From: an uncultured Eubacteriales bacterium
GTDB taxonomy: Bacteria > Bacillota > Clostridia > Christensenellales > Aristaeellaceae
Assembly (NCBI GenBank): GCA_902800625.1
Contig: CADCFG010000021.1
Span: forward strand, 1 to 53,366
Length of the DNA stretch: 53,366 nt
Reading direction: 5' to 3'
Below are positions 29,467-38,647 of this stretch, in pieces. Both the position numbers and the translations under genes were made by a program. The notes under the pieces are model-generated. The model was not told the origin of the DNA and did not search any database. It saw only the letters and a program-made list of their open reading frames with translations. The first letter of the stretch is position 1, and every line of letters begins with the position of its first letter.

Positions 29467-31494
29467 ATGAGCAATAATCCGCTGAGCAACAAGGCGGAAG
29501 GGACACGGAAGAAGGGCAGTGGGTTCGCGCTGTGGCGCGTCATCGCCCTTTTCATGGCGCTGTATGATTTCATCGCTGTGTGCGGCGCGTACTTCCTGGC
29601 GCTGTTTCTCCGGTTTGACGGCGTTTTCAGCCTGATCCCAGAGCGTTACCTGGTCGCTTACGAGAGGTTCATCCTCCCCTGCGCCGCAGGCTCCGTGGTG
29701 CTGTTCTTCCTGCTGCGTATGTACAGCAGCATGTGGCGCTATGCCAGCTTCACGGAGTTCGTCAGGACGTTCACGGGTTCCGTCATATCCTCGATCGCCC
29801 ACACCGTGCTGATCACGGCGTGCTTCATCCGAATGCCCCTGTCCTACTACATTCTGGGTGCGGGCCTACAGTTTATCCTGCTTGTCTCCATTCGCTTTGC
29901 GGGGCGCTTTTTGAACATCCTGAGAAAGCGGCACGAGAACCAGGGAGGCGATTCGAAGAACGTGATGCTCATCGGCGCGGGCAACGCGGCGCAGATGATC
30001 CTGCGGGACATGACCCGGGCCAACGAGATCAACGACCGGGTGGCCTGCATCATCGACGACGACCCGAACAAGTGGCACCGTACGCTGGACGGCATCCCCG
30101 TCGTGGGCGGTCGGGACGACATCCTGAGCGCCGTGGAGCACTACAAGGTGGACAAGATCTTCCTGGCCATCCCCAGCGCCTCGATGCAGCAGAAGCGGGA
30201 CATCCTGGCCATCTGCTCCGAGACCAACTGCGAGCTGAGGCAGCTGCCGGGCATGTTCCAGTTGATGCTGGGCCAGGTCTCCGTCAGCGACCTGAAAAAA
30301 GTCTCGGTGGAGGATTTGCTGGGCCGCGAGCCCATCCGGGCGGACATGGAGGAGGTCTTCTCCTTCATCAACGGCAAAACCGTCATGGTCACCGGCGGCG
30401 GCGGGAGCATCGGCTCCGAGTTGTGCCGGCAGATCGCCGCCCACGACCCCAGACAGCTGATCATCTTCGACATCTACGAAAACAACGCCTACAGCATCCA
30501 GCTGGAGCTGAAGGAGAAGTATCCGAAGCTGAACCTGGTGACGCTGATCGGCTCCGTGCGGGACAGTCGCAGGATGTTCGAGGTATTTGAGACCTACCGG
30601 CCCCAGATCGTCTACCACGCCGCGGCCCACAAGCACGTGCCGCTGATGGAGGACAGCCCCTGCGAGGCCATTAAGAACAACGCCATCGGCACCTACAAGA
30701 CGGCTTATGCCGCCATGATGCACGGCTGTGAGCGCTTTGTGCTGATCTCCACGGACAAGGCGGTGCATCCCACCAACATCATGGGCGCGTCCAAGCGCCT
30801 GTGCGAGATGATCGTGCAGTCCTTCGACCGCAAGATCAAGGCCGGCAGGGCAGGCGATATCCCCCAGCTGTTCACCCACGAGGGCATCGAAAACGCCGAC
30901 AAGGTGGGCGATGGCAAGGTGTTTGAGAACATCCGGACCGAGTTCGTGGCCGTGCGCTTTGGCAACGTGCTGGGCAGCAACGGCTCCGTCATCCCGCTGT
31001 TCAAGAAGCAGATCGAAAAGGGCGGCCCGGTGACGGTCACCCACCCGGACATCATTCGCTACTTCATGACCATCCCCGAGGCTGTGAGCCTGGTGATGCT
31101 GGCGGGCACCTACGCCAGGGGCGGCGAGATCTTCGTGCTGGACATGGGCAGCCCGGTGAAGATCGATACCCTGGCCCGCAATCTCATCCGCCTGTCCGGG
31201 CTCAAGCCGGACGTGGATATCAAGATCGAGTACACCGGCCTGCGCCCCGGCGAGAAGCTCTACGAGGAAAAGCTGATGGCGGAGGAAGGCCTGCAGAAGA
31301 CGGACAACGACCTGATCCATGTCGGCAACCCCATTCCCTTCGACGAGGAAGAGTTCCTCTCCAGGCTGGAGCAGCTGATGAAGGCCGCCTACTCCAATCG
31401 CGAGACGACCATCCGACAGCTGGTCAGGGAGATCGTCACCACCTACCACCCGGAGGACGGGGGCCAGGGCGCGGTCCAGAAGGCAGCCGGCTGA
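29467..31494 (+). CDS. Membrane UDP-GlcNAc 4,6-dehydratase, PglF/CapD-like
   Basis: This 675-residue enzyme converts UDP-GlcNAc to a UDP-4-keto-6-deoxy sugar, the first step of bacillosamine synthesis. Four N-terminal membrane segments (to about 155) are followed by a CoA-binding-like Rossmann region (KNVMLIGAGNAAQMILRDM) and the catalytic SDR domain (VMVTGGGGSIGSELCRQIA). STDKAVHPTNIMGASKR carries the family's catalytic residues. An extra stretch of about 32 residues (GDIPQLFTHEGIENADKVGD) sits before FVAVRFGNVLGS and is not in the usual family pattern. The start at 29467 has AGGAGG ten bases upstream. High GC here matches the housekeeping genes. Confidence 0.93.
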   Translation: MSNNPLSNKAEGTRKKGSGFALWRVIALFMALYDFIAVCGAYFLALFLRFDGVFSLIPERYLVAYERFILPCAAGSVVLFFLLRMYSSMWRYASFTEFVRTFTGSVISSIAHTVLITACFIRMPLSYYILGAGLQFILLVSIRFAGRFLNILRKRHENQGGDSKNVMLIGAGNAAQMILRDMTRANEINDRVACIIDDDPNKWHRTLDGIPVVGGRDDILSAVEHYKVDKIFLAIPSASMQQKRDILAICSETNCELRQLPGMFQLMLGQVSVSDLKKVSVEDLLGREPIRADMEEVFSFINGKTVMVTGGGGSIGSELCRQIAAHDPRQLIIFDIYENNAYSIQLELKEKYPKLNLVTLIGSVRDSRRMFEVFETYRPQIVYHAAAHKHVPLMEDSPCEAIKNNAIGTYKTAYAAMMHGCERFVLISTDKAVHPTNIMGASKRLCEMIVQSFDRKIKAGRAGDIPQLFTHEGIENADKVGDGKVFENIRTEFVAVRFGNVLGSNGSVIPLFKKQIEKGGPVTVTHPDIIRYFMTIPEAVSLVMLAGTYARGGEIFVLDMGSPVKIDTLARNLIRLSGLKPDVDIKIEYTGLRPGEKLYEEKLMAEEGLQKTDNDLIHVGNPIPFDEEEFLSRLEQLMKAAYSNRETTIRQLVREIVTTYHPEDGGQGAVQKAAG

Positions 31495-31548
31495 GCATAA
31501 TACCGACCGCGTCAATCCGCTTGCGGTCAAGGAATACAGGAGATACAC

Positions 31549-32859
31549 ATGCACGATTTTTTGAACGATACGAGATTTGCGGGAATCAAGCGCTTTGAGA
31601 AGAAACTCTGGCTGTCTTCTCCCACCATGCACGGTGAGGAGCAGCATTGGGTGGACGAGGCCATCCAGACCAACTGGGTATCCACCGTTGGCGCCAACAT
31701 CAACGAGGTGGAGAAGCTGATGGCGGAGTATGTGGGCGTGAAATACGCCGTGGGCCTGTCCTGCGGCACCAGCGCGCTGCACCTGGCCACGAAGCTGGCC
31801 GGGGAAAAGCTCTATGGCCAGGCCAGGCCCAACGCGGGCACGCTGCAGGGCCATCGAGTATTCTGCAGCGATGTCACCTTCGACGCCTCCATCAATCCCG
31901 TGGCCTATGAGGACGGCGAAGCCGTGTTCATCGATACCGAGCGGGACACCTGGAACATGGATCCCGCGGCGCTGGAGAAGGCCTTTGAGCTGTATCCTGA
32001 AGTGAAGCTCGTAGTCGTCGCCCACCTCTACGGCACGCCCGGCAAGATGGACGAGATCAAGGCCATCTGCGACAGGCACGGCGCGCTGATCGTGGAGGAT
32101 GCCGCCGAGAGCCTGGGCGCCAAGTACAGGCTGAACGGCCAGTGGGTCGAGACCGGCGCGCTGGGCGACTACAACGCCATCTCCTTCAATGGCAACAAGA
32201 TCATCACCGGCTCCGCCGGCGGCCTGTTCCTCACCGATTCCAGGGAGGACGCCGACAAGGTGCGCAAGTGGTCCACCCAGAGCCGCGAGGCCGCGCCCTG
32301 GTACCAGCACGAGGAGATCGGCTACAACTATCGCATGTCCAACATCATCGCGGGCGTCATCCGCGGCCAGATCCCCCACCTGGACGAGCACATCGCCCAG
32401 AAGAAGGCGATCTACGAGCGCTACCGCGAGGGCTTCAAGGGCCTGCCGGTGAGCATGAACCCCATCGATTTTGAAAACAGCATCCCCAACTACTGGCTGT
32501 CCTGCATGATCATCGACGGGGACGCCATGGCCCCCATGGTGCGCGGCGAGCAGGATTACCTCTACAGGAGCGAGCCCGGCAAGAGTTCTCCCCATGAGAT
32601 CCTGGACGCCATCGCGGCCTTCAACGCCGAGGGCCGTCCCATCTGGAAGCCCATGCACATGCAGCCGATCTACCGCACCCACGCCTTCATCACCGTCGAA
32701 GGCAACGGACGCGGCCGCAGCAACGCCTATATCGCCGGTTCCGGCGTGGACGTGGGCGCGGACATCTTCCGCCGCGGCCTGTGCCTGCCCAGTGACAACA
32801 AGATGACGGCGGAGCAGCAGGCAGTGGTGATTGAGATCATCAAAAGGTGCTTCCGGTGA
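31549..32859 (+). CDS. DegT-family sugar aminotransferase, PglE-like
   Basis: This 436-residue PLP-dependent aminotransferase should convert the 4-keto sugar made by the preceding dehydratase into a UDP-4-amino sugar. The PLP lysine is in SFNGNKIITGSAGG. VEDAAESLGAKY holds the aspartate that contacts the pyridine nitrogen, and CGTSALHLA forms the phosphate pocket. It is longer than the typical 380 residues, with an extra stretch around residues 325-355 (DYLYRSEPGKSSPHEI). The ribosome binding site is AGGAGA. Position directly after the PglF-like gene supports the bacillosamine route. Confidence 0.93.
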   Translation: MHDFLNDTRFAGIKRFEKKLWLSSPTMHGEEQHWVDEAIQTNWVSTVGANINEVEKLMAEYVGVKYAVGLSCGTSALHLATKLAGEKLYGQARPNAGTLQGHRVFCSDVTFDASINPVAYEDGEAVFIDTERDTWNMDPAALEKAFELYPEVKLVVVAHLYGTPGKMDEIKAICDRHGALIVEDAAESLGAKYRLNGQWVETGALGDYNAISFNGNKIITGSAGGLFLTDSREDADKVRKWSTQSREAAPWYQHEEIGYNYRMSNIIAGVIRGQIPHLDEHIAQKKAIYERYREGFKGLPVSMNPIDFENSIPNYWLSCMIIDGDAMAPMVRGEQDYLYRSEPGKSSPHEILDAIAAFNAEGRPIWKPMHMQPIYRTHAFITVEGNGRGRSNAYIAGSGVDVGADIFRRGLCLPSDNKMTAEQQAVVIEIIKRCFR

Positions 32860-32878
32860 GCGATGGAGGATGGATTCT

Positions 32879-33523
32879 ATGGCGCATAGAAAGGGTTTCT
32901 ACGAAAAGTACATAAAGCGCCCTCAGGACTTCCTGTGCGCTTCTCTTGCGCTCGTCGTGTTGTCTCCGGTCATGATGGTGACAGCCATTTTGGTGAAGAG
33001 GAAGCTGGGATCACCGGTGCTGTTTACTCAGGACAGGCCGGGCCTGAACGGCAAGACTTTCAAGCTCTATAAATTCCGCACGATGACTGACGACAGGGAC
33101 GTAGACGGGAACCTGCTTCCCGACGCGGACAGGCTCCCTCCTTTTGGACAGAAGCTCCGTTCCACTTCCCTGGACGAACTGCCGGAATTAGTCAACATTT
33201 GGAAAGGCGATATGAGTGTAGTAGGCCCCAGACCGCTGCTGGTCAGATACCTGTCACGATATAACGCACGACAGGCACGGCGCCACGAGGTGCGCCCCGG
33301 GTTCACGGGACTGGCGCAGGTTCATGGCCGAAATGCCATTTCCTGGGATGAGAAATTCAACTGGGATATCCGTTATGTGGACCATATCACGTTTCTCGGC
33401 GACTGGAAGATTATATTTTCGACGATAGCGACGGTGCTGAAAAGAGAGGGTATCAGTGCAGTCAACGACGCGACGATGCCTGAGTTCATGGGAAACGACG
33501 AAACAACAGCGACGGAGGAATAG
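32879..33523 (+). CDS. Initiating phosphoglycosyl transferase, PglC-like
   Basis: This 214-residue monotopic membrane enzyme transfers a sugar-1-phosphate, probably N,N'-diacetylbacillosamine phosphate, from its UDP form to undecaprenyl phosphate and so starts repeat-unit assembly. It has one N-terminal reentrant hydrophobic segment (FLCASLALVVLSPVMMVTA), KFRTM, the catalytic Asp-Glu pair in RSTSLDELPELVNI, and MSVVGPRPLLVRYL. The small size with no extra membrane spans matches PglC rather than WbaP. The ATG at 32879 is nine bases from GGAGG; an ATG at 32870 is too close. Confidence 0.94.
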   Translation: MAHRKGFYEKYIKRPQDFLCASLALVVLSPVMMVTAILVKRKLGSPVLFTQDRPGLNGKTFKLYKFRTMTDDRDVDGNLLPDADRLPPFGQKLRSTSLDELPELVNIWKGDMSVVGPRPLLVRYLSRYNARQARRHEVRPGFTGLAQVHGRNAISWDEKFNWDIRYVDHITFLGDWKIIFSTIATVLKREGISAVNDATMPEFMGNDETTATEE

Positions 33524-33525
33524 GA

Positions 33526-34083
33526 ATGGACTGGTATCGCATCCGCCATACGATCGGTATGTACCTGTGTTCTACGGCTGTGAAGAGAGCGGCATACCTT
33601 AAGAAGCACGACATCCTTTATCACATTGGCGATAACTGCATGACCATGTTTCGAAAGATTCCGCTATATCCGAAGCTGATCTCATTTGGCGACAATGTCT
33701 GGATTGCTGCCGATGTTTTGTTTGTGCCGCATGATGTCATTCATCGGATGCTGAACAACAAGCTCGGCGGCAACAGGTTCCAGGAATACATGGGTTGTAT
33801 CGACATCAGGGATAACGTCTTCGTCGGTTCAAATTGCACTATTCTTCCGAATGTCACGATTGGCTCTGACACGATCATTGCGGCTGGCAGCTTGGTCAAC
33901 CACAGCATTCCGGGAAACGGCGTGTACGGCGGAGTGCCTTGCAGGTATATTTGCTCCCTGAACGAGTTTATCGAAAAGCGAGCGATGTACCCTCAAATAG
34001 AGGTATCACGTGGAAAGAGCGGCCTGTCGGACGAGACGGTGCAGGCCTGCTGGAAGAGATTCAAGGACGGCAAAGAGGATTGA
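33526..34083 (+). CDS. Hexapeptide-repeat acyltransferase (O-acetyltransferase-like)
   Basis: This 185-residue protein has left-handed beta-helix hexapeptide repeats in its second half (CIDIRDNVFVGSNCTILPNVTIGSD). A histidine-containing loop (VLFVPHDVIHRML) and an ending (GNGVYGGVPCRYI) match the maltose/galactoside/NodL acetyltransferase group. It probably uses acetyl-CoA to O-acetylate a sugar of this glycan. The start is two bases after the preceding stop, with GGAGG upstream. From this gene GC content drops to about 52%. Confidence 0.85.
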   Translation: MDWYRIRHTIGMYLCSTAVKRAAYLKKHDILYHIGDNCMTMFRKIPLYPKLISFGDNVWIAADVLFVPHDVIHRMLNNKLGGNRFQEYMGCIDIRDNVFVGSNCTILPNVTIGSDTIIAAGSLVNHSIPGNGVYGGVPCRYICSLNEFIEKRAMYPQIEVSRGKSGLSDETVQACWKRFKDGKED

Positions 34084-34088
34084 AACCG

Positions 34089-34724
34089 ATGAAAAATCTT
34101 GTGATTATTGCGGCTGGCGGCTGTGGACGCGAGGTCCTTCAGTGGGCCAAGGATATCAACGAAAAAGAGAATCGCTGGAACATCCGAGGCTTTATCGACG
34201 ACAACCCGAATGCCTTGAATGGGTTGAAGTGTGATGCGCCGGTTCTTTCCTCGATCGATGATTATCCCATCGGGGAGGACGACGAGTTCGTCTGTTGCAT
34301 CGGCAACAGCAAAGTCCGCAAACAGGTGGTTGAGAAACTGAAAGCCAAGGGCGCAGTGTTCGTCACGCTGATTCATCCAAATGCCATCGTGGCCGACAGT
34401 TGCACGCTGGGCGAGGGTACGATCGTTTACCCCTTTGCGCTCATCTCTGACAACGCTGTGCTGGGCGATCAATGCATCATCAACATGTACAGTTCGGTTG
34501 CCCACGATTCTGTGTTGGGCGAGTACTGTACCATCAGCGCTCACTGCGATATAACAGGGATGTGCACACTTGGCGACCGCGTGTTTATGGGGACGACATC
34601 CAACATGGTGCCCAGCTCCAGGATCGGCGACGATGTCTATATCTGCGCAGGCAGCACGGTAATGGGCAGGGTGAGGGCTGGCATGAAGGTCATGGGCAAT
34701 CCAGCCAAAATCGTAAAGTTTTGA
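34089..34724 (+). CDS. Sugar N-acetyltransferase, PglD/NeuD-like
   Basis: This 211-residue enzyme is predicted to acetylate the 4-amino group of the UDP-amino sugar to give UDP-N,N'-diacetylbacillosamine. It has an N-terminal Rossmann-like subdomain (LVIIAAGGCGREVLQWAKDI, FIDDNP) and a C-terminal left-handed beta-helix. The helix includes VAHDSVLGEYCTIS with the catalytic histidine, CDITGMCTLGDRVFMG and VMGNPAKIV. Domain layout and length match PglD. With PglF-, PglE- and PglC-like genes just upstream the pathway is complete. Confidence 0.9.
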   Translation: MKNLVIIAAGGCGREVLQWAKDINEKENRWNIRGFIDDNPNALNGLKCDAPVLSSIDDYPIGEDDEFVCCIGNSKVRKQVVEKLKAKGAVFVTLIHPNAIVADSCTLGEGTIVYPFALISDNAVLGDQCIINMYSSVAHDSVLGEYCTISAHCDITGMCTLGDRVFMGTTSNMVPSSRIGDDVYICAGSTVMGRVRAGMKVMGNPAKIVKF

Positions 34725-34807
34725 CCAAACGCGAAACTGTAATGCATCGAGGATGCAGCGACTGAAATGGACGCGGCGAAACGACCCATAAGAAGGAGAT
34801 TATCGAG

Positions 34808-35014
34808 ATGGAGCAGAAGTTTTTGGAATTCGTGGCTGAAATAATGGAAGTTGAACAGGTGACAATGGACACAGCCTATAGAGAAGGGAAATGGGACTCT
34901 CTCATGATGCTCACACTCGTCATGGAGTTGGAGGCAGAATACGGTGTTTCCATTCCGATGGAGAGCCTTGGTCATGTGAAGACACTGGCGGACATGTATG
35001 CATTTGTGAAATAG
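34808..35014 (+). CDS. Acyl carrier protein
   Basis: This 68-residue carrier protein would hold an acyl or glyceryl group on a phosphopantetheine arm. The attachment serine is in KWDSLMMLTLVMELE (the DSL motif), followed by a normal third helix. It is acidic and lacks any fatty-acid synthesis neighbour. Instead it precedes an FkbH-like gene, the arrangement used to make glyceryl-S-ACP. GAAGGAGAT is the ribosome binding site. Confidence 0.9.
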   Translation: MEQKFLEFVAEIMEVEQVTMDTAYREGKWDSLMMLTLVMELEAEYGVSIPMESLGHVKTLADMYAFVK

Positions 35015-35068
35015 ACCGCGTTTCGACGGAGAGTATTTTGCATTAACTGAAGGAGACAGTATCCGTAA

Positions 35069-36721
35069 ATGGCTGATTTAAAGAAGAAGATTGCGCTTTT
35101 ATCCAATGTGACGGTCGATCTGATCGTGGGCAAGCTTCGTCGCAAGTATGATTTTTACTTGCCGGAAGGATTTGATACCTGGGTACAGGAGGCTATCAAT
35201 CCTTCGTCCGGTCTGTACAGCTATAAGCCAGACGCGGTGGTGGTGCTGCTTGACGGCATGGAAGCGAGGTCCTGGAAGAACTCGGAGGAGGGCATGGAAA
35301 GGGTCTTGCTCTGGAAGCAGGCCCTGACCGCGATCGCTTCAGGCATAACGACGGTTCCTGTGTTTGTGTCCACGATCGCTTTCCAGGAAAACAGGATCAG
35401 GTCTCTTTCGGAGAGAAAATACGGCTGCGAATTGGAAAACGACTGGTATCAGTATGCGCAGGGACTGACGGAGAACAGGAGCAACTTCTATCTGTTTGAT
35501 CTTGCCGATACGATTGCAGAAGTTGGAAGAAGACAGTTTTATTCCAACAAGATGTGGTATATGAGCAGCATGCCATACTCCAGGGATGGATTGAACACCG
35601 TAAGCAAAGAGATCGACAGGGCGCTTGACGCTGCCTTCACCCCTCGCAGGAAAATCATTGCCCTCGACTTGGACAACACTCTCTGGGGTGGCGTTGTCGG
35701 TGAGGATGGCGTGGAAGGTATCGAGCTTTCTGACCACAAGGAAGGGCAGCGGTATTATGACTTTCAGCGGCAGCTGCTGGAGATGAAAAAAAGAGGAACG
35801 ATCCTTGGAATTGTCAGCAAGAACAACGAGGAAGATGCAGAGGCCGCCATTCGGGAGCACCCTGCGATGCTCCTCAGGGATGATGATTTTGTCAGCCGGA
35901 AGATCAATTGGGAAAACAAAGCGGTTAACCTGAAGGCCATGGAGGCTGAGCTGAACATGACTGAGGGCGGCTTTGTGTTCATCGATGACAATCCTGTGGA
36001 ACGCGAGACGGTCAAGGGCGAATGCCCGGAGATGCTGGTTCCGGATTTCCCGGAGGACACGACGCAGCTGTTGGAATTCGCTGAAGAAATCTGGCTGGAC
36101 CATTGTCGGCCGCTCCGCGTTCTGAGCGAGGATCTGAAGAAAACCCAGATGTATCAGACAGAGGCGAAGCGCAAGCAGGAGCTGAACCAGAGCCTGAACC
36201 TGGACGACTATATTGCAAAGCTGGAAATCACAGCTGACATCCATAGGATGAGGCCGGAAGAGTTGGACCGCGTTGCGCAACTCGTCAATAAAACCAATCA
36301 GTTTAACGTCACCACAAAGCGTTACACGCGGGACGAAATCGAAGCAATCGCCAAGACCCCGGGGAATGCCGTCTATGTTGTGTACAGTTCTGACAAATAT
36401 GGCGACAGTGGGCTGATCAGCGTGGTCATCCTGAAGAGCATGACGGAGGCAATCAGGATTGATACGTTCCTGATGTCCTGCCGTGTAATGGGCAGGAAAC
36501 TGGAAAATGTCATAATCAATGAGCTTGCCGCAAAAATTGGAAAGAAGATTGTTGGAGAGTACTGTCCAACGGCAAAGAATGCTCCGGTCAAGGACCTGTA
36601 TGAAAGGCTCGGCTTTACAAAGATATCTGAAGACGATGGGCACGGGTTATATGAGATGGATGGAGCGAATTACACAAAAAAGGAATACAGTATATATAAG
36701 CAGATCAGATTTGAGGATTGA
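35069..36721 (+). CDS. FkbH-like HAD-IIIC protein (glyceryl-ACP-forming candidate)
   Basis: This 550-residue protein resembles FkbH, which takes 1,3-bisphosphoglycerate, removes phosphate and loads a glyceryl group onto an ACP. An N-terminal region of about 190 residues precedes a HAD domain with the nucleophile motif ALDLDNTLWGG and downstream GIVSKNNEEDA and FVFIDDNPVERE. The C-terminal third is acetyltransferase-like (NKTNQFNVTTKRYT, IDTFLMSCRVMGRKLE). FkbH is best known from tetronate and methoxymalonyl polyketide pathways; here it lies in a glycan cluster with its ACP, so a glyceryl or derived acyl decoration is the likely role. Confidence 0.88.
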   Translation: MADLKKKIALLSNVTVDLIVGKLRRKYDFYLPEGFDTWVQEAINPSSGLYSYKPDAVVVLLDGMEARSWKNSEEGMERVLLWKQALTAIASGITTVPVFVSTIAFQENRIRSLSERKYGCELENDWYQYAQGLTENRSNFYLFDLADTIAEVGRRQFYSNKMWYMSSMPYSRDGLNTVSKEIDRALDAAFTPRRKIIALDLDNTLWGGVVGEDGVEGIELSDHKEGQRYYDFQRQLLEMKKRGTILGIVSKNNEEDAEAAIREHPAMLLRDDDFVSRKINWENKAVNLKAMEAELNMTEGGFVFIDDNPVERETVKGECPEMLVPDFPEDTTQLLEFAEEIWLDHCRPLRVLSEDLKKTQMYQTEAKRKQELNQSLNLDDYIAKLEITADIHRMRPEELDRVAQLVNKTNQFNVTTKRYTRDEIEAIAKTPGNAVYVVYSSDKYGDSGLISVVILKSMTEAIRIDTFLMSCRVMGRKLENVIINELAAKIGKKIVGEYCPTAKNAPVKDLYERLGFTKISEDDGHGLYEMDGANYTKKEYSIYKQIRFED

Positions 36722-36724
36722 GAC

Positions 36725-37117
36725 ATGAAAATTGATCACATCGGATATGCGGTAAAGAGGATCGACAGAGCTCAGGGGGGCTTTGAAGCATTGGGCTTTC
36801 ACTTTGGGCCAGTGATCGACGATACGGATCGGAATATTAAAATCGCCTTCGGAGACAAGGATGGATACCGAATTGAGCTGGTCTGTCCGCTGGACAAAAA
36901 GCAGGAATCGCCTGTGGATCAATATCTCAGCAATGCGGTAGGCACACCTTACCACATCTGCTATGCCAGCAATGATTTTGACGGTGAGATAGAGAACTTG
37001 AAGAGACTGGGCTTTAAGGTGATCATCGACCCGCGACCGGCAGTTGCCTTCGGGGGAAGGCGCGTGGTGTTTATGATGAACCTGGGCTTTGGCCTGATGG
37101 AGATTGTGGAAGCATGA
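36725..37117 (+). CDS. VOC-family protein (methylmalonyl-CoA epimerase-like)
   Basis: This 130-residue vicinal-oxygen-chelate protein retains the four metal ligands expected from the fold: H5 in IDHIGYAV, E in YRIELVCP, H in PYHICYAS and E in LMEIVEA. The closest style is methylmalonyl-CoA epimerase. It starts three bases after the FkbH-like gene and overlaps the next gene by four bases. Epimerisation or modification of the ACP-bound acyl group is a reasonable guess; the reaction is unknown. Confidence 0.85.
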   Translation: MKIDHIGYAVKRIDRAQGGFEALGFHFGPVIDDTDRNIKIAFGDKDGYRIELVCPLDKKQESPVDQYLSNAVGTPYHICYASNDFDGEIENLKRLGFKVIIDPRPAVAFGGRRVVFMMNLGFGLMEIVEA

Positions 37118-37923
37118 GCGAGATCAGAGTTTTGAATAACGAGTATGGCTTGGCAGAGATGCAGGAAAACCTGCTCAAAACGCTGGATGAACTGGATTTG
37201 ATCTGTCGGCGGCACGATATAAAGTACACGATCCATGGCGGCACGGTGCTCGGTGCGGAGAGAAACCATCATCTCATTCCTTGGGACGACGATGTGGATA
37301 TTGCCATGGCTCGGAACGAGTTTGAGAAATTGAAAGCGGTCATCCTGTCCGGGGACATTCCGGATGGCTTTTATCTGGACGAGACGACGATGTGGTTTCC
37401 AAGATTCGTGATGAAGAATCAGGACGACCCGGTCTATATCGACATACTGATTTGGGATTTCATCTCTGAACACAGGCTTGCTCAAAAGATGAAGATTACG
37501 GGCCTTCGCGCTATACAGGGCATGATGAAAGAGGATGTGGATTACTCCAGGTATGGGTTGAAGGGGAAACTCCTTGTGGGAATCACTCAAGCCATGGGGA
37601 AGCTCATCAGCAACAGGAAGAAACTGGAGATTTTCCACACGATCCAGACCAAGATGTTCCTGGGGAGCAAACGGTTTATCCACAGGTCCAACGACTCGTA
37701 TCGAGGCTGCACCTATATTCTCGATAATCGGTATTTGGATGAGTACATGGACATTGAGCTTGAGGGCAAACTCTACATGGTCAACAAGAGGTATCACGAA
37801 TTCCTTGTCATGGAATATGGCGAGAATTATATGACGCCTCCTCCCGAGAAGGATCGGCATCCCGGACACGAGTTGTTCAGGAAGTCTATAGAGAAGAAAC
37901 AGAAGGCGGGGAACGCGCAATGA
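37114..37923 (+). CDS. LicD-family phosphotransferase (first)
   Basis: This 269-residue protein belongs to the LicD/fukutin-related family, which moves a phospho-substituent (phosphocholine, ribitol phosphate or glycerol phosphate) from a CDP donor onto a glycan. The core motif YTIHGGTVLGAERNHHLIPWD is followed by DDVDIAM, with the metal-binding DDDVD aspartates. The gene starts with an ATGA overlap with the VOC gene and ends with an ATGA overlap with the cytidylyltransferase, so the three are tightly coupled. The neighbouring IspD-like enzyme probably makes its CDP donor. Confidence 0.92.
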   Translation: MSEIRVLNNEYGLAEMQENLLKTLDELDLICRRHDIKYTIHGGTVLGAERNHHLIPWDDDVDIAMARNEFEKLKAVILSGDIPDGFYLDETTMWFPRFVMKNQDDPVYIDILIWDFISEHRLAQKMKITGLRAIQGMMKEDVDYSRYGLKGKLLVGITQAMGKLISNRKKLEIFHTIQTKMFLGSKRFIHRSNDSYRGCTYILDNRYLDEYMDIELEGKLYMVNKRYHEFLVMEYGENYMTPPPEKDRHPGHELFRKSIEKKQKAGNAQ

Positions 37924-38636
37924 ATATAGCCATCATAATTGCCGGGGGCTCAGGAGCCAGAATGGGCCAGGATATTCCCAAGCAGTTTATCAATGTGTAT
38001 GACAAGCCAGTGCTGCTCTACACATTGGAGGGCTTCCAGAAGCACCCGCAGATCGATGCGATCGAGGTCGTTTGCATCGATGGATGGCATGATGTGCTGT
38101 GGGCTTATGCAAAGCAGTTTGGCATCGATAAGCTCCGGTGGGTTGTCTCCGGCGGAAAGACGGGCCAGGAGTCTATTCGCAACGGGGTCTACAATCTGGA
38201 GGGAAAGGTGTCCAATGAAGATATCGTAATCATCCACGATGGCATCCGGCCGCTTGTGGATGAAACCGTCCTGACGGATGTCATCATAAAGGCCCAAAAG
38301 TATGGCAATGCAGTGACGTCTCTTCCGTACAATGAGCAGATATTCGTGATGGATGACGAGATCAGCACCGTGAAATTCATTCCCAGGGAAACACTGCGCC
38401 GTGTCTCCACGCCGCAGGCTTATCGGTTTGATTTGCTGGACTCCAAGTATCATGAGGCTTTTGAAAAACGGATAGGCATATTTGGGTCCCACTACACCAA
38501 CACGATGATGGCCGAACTGGGCGTACGGTTGTATTTTGCCGCAGGCTCGGATAAGAACATCAAGCTGACGACCAAAGACGACCTGGAAATGTTCAAGGCA
38601 TACCTGAAATCCGACAAGGACAATTGGCTGAAGTAA
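37920..38636 (+). CDS. IspD/TarI-like cytidylyltransferase
   Basis: This 238-residue enzyme couples CTP to a polyol phosphate. IIAGGSGARMGQDIPKQFI is the nucleotide-binding signature shared by TarI (ribitol-5-phosphate) and IspD (methylerythritol phosphate); IIHDGIRPLVDETVLTDVI and VSTPQAYRFD are also conserved. Because it lies between a LicD gene and a sugar SDR gene, a role in making CDP-ribitol or a related CDP-polyol is more likely than isoprenoid synthesis. The start overlaps the LicD stop by four bases. Confidence 0.88.
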   Translation: MNIAIIIAGGSGARMGQDIPKQFINVYDKPVLLYTLEGFQKHPQIDAIEVVCIDGWHDVLWAYAKQFGIDKLRWVVSGGKTGQESIRNGVYNLEGKVSNEDIVIIHDGIRPLVDETVLTDVIIKAQKYGNAVTSLPYNEQIFVMDDEISTVKFIPRETLRRVSTPQAYRFDLLDSKYHEAFEKRIGIFGSHYTNTMMAELGVRLYFAAGSDKNIKLTTKDDLEMFKAYLKSDKDNWLK

Positions 38637-38647
38637 AGGAGACAGCA

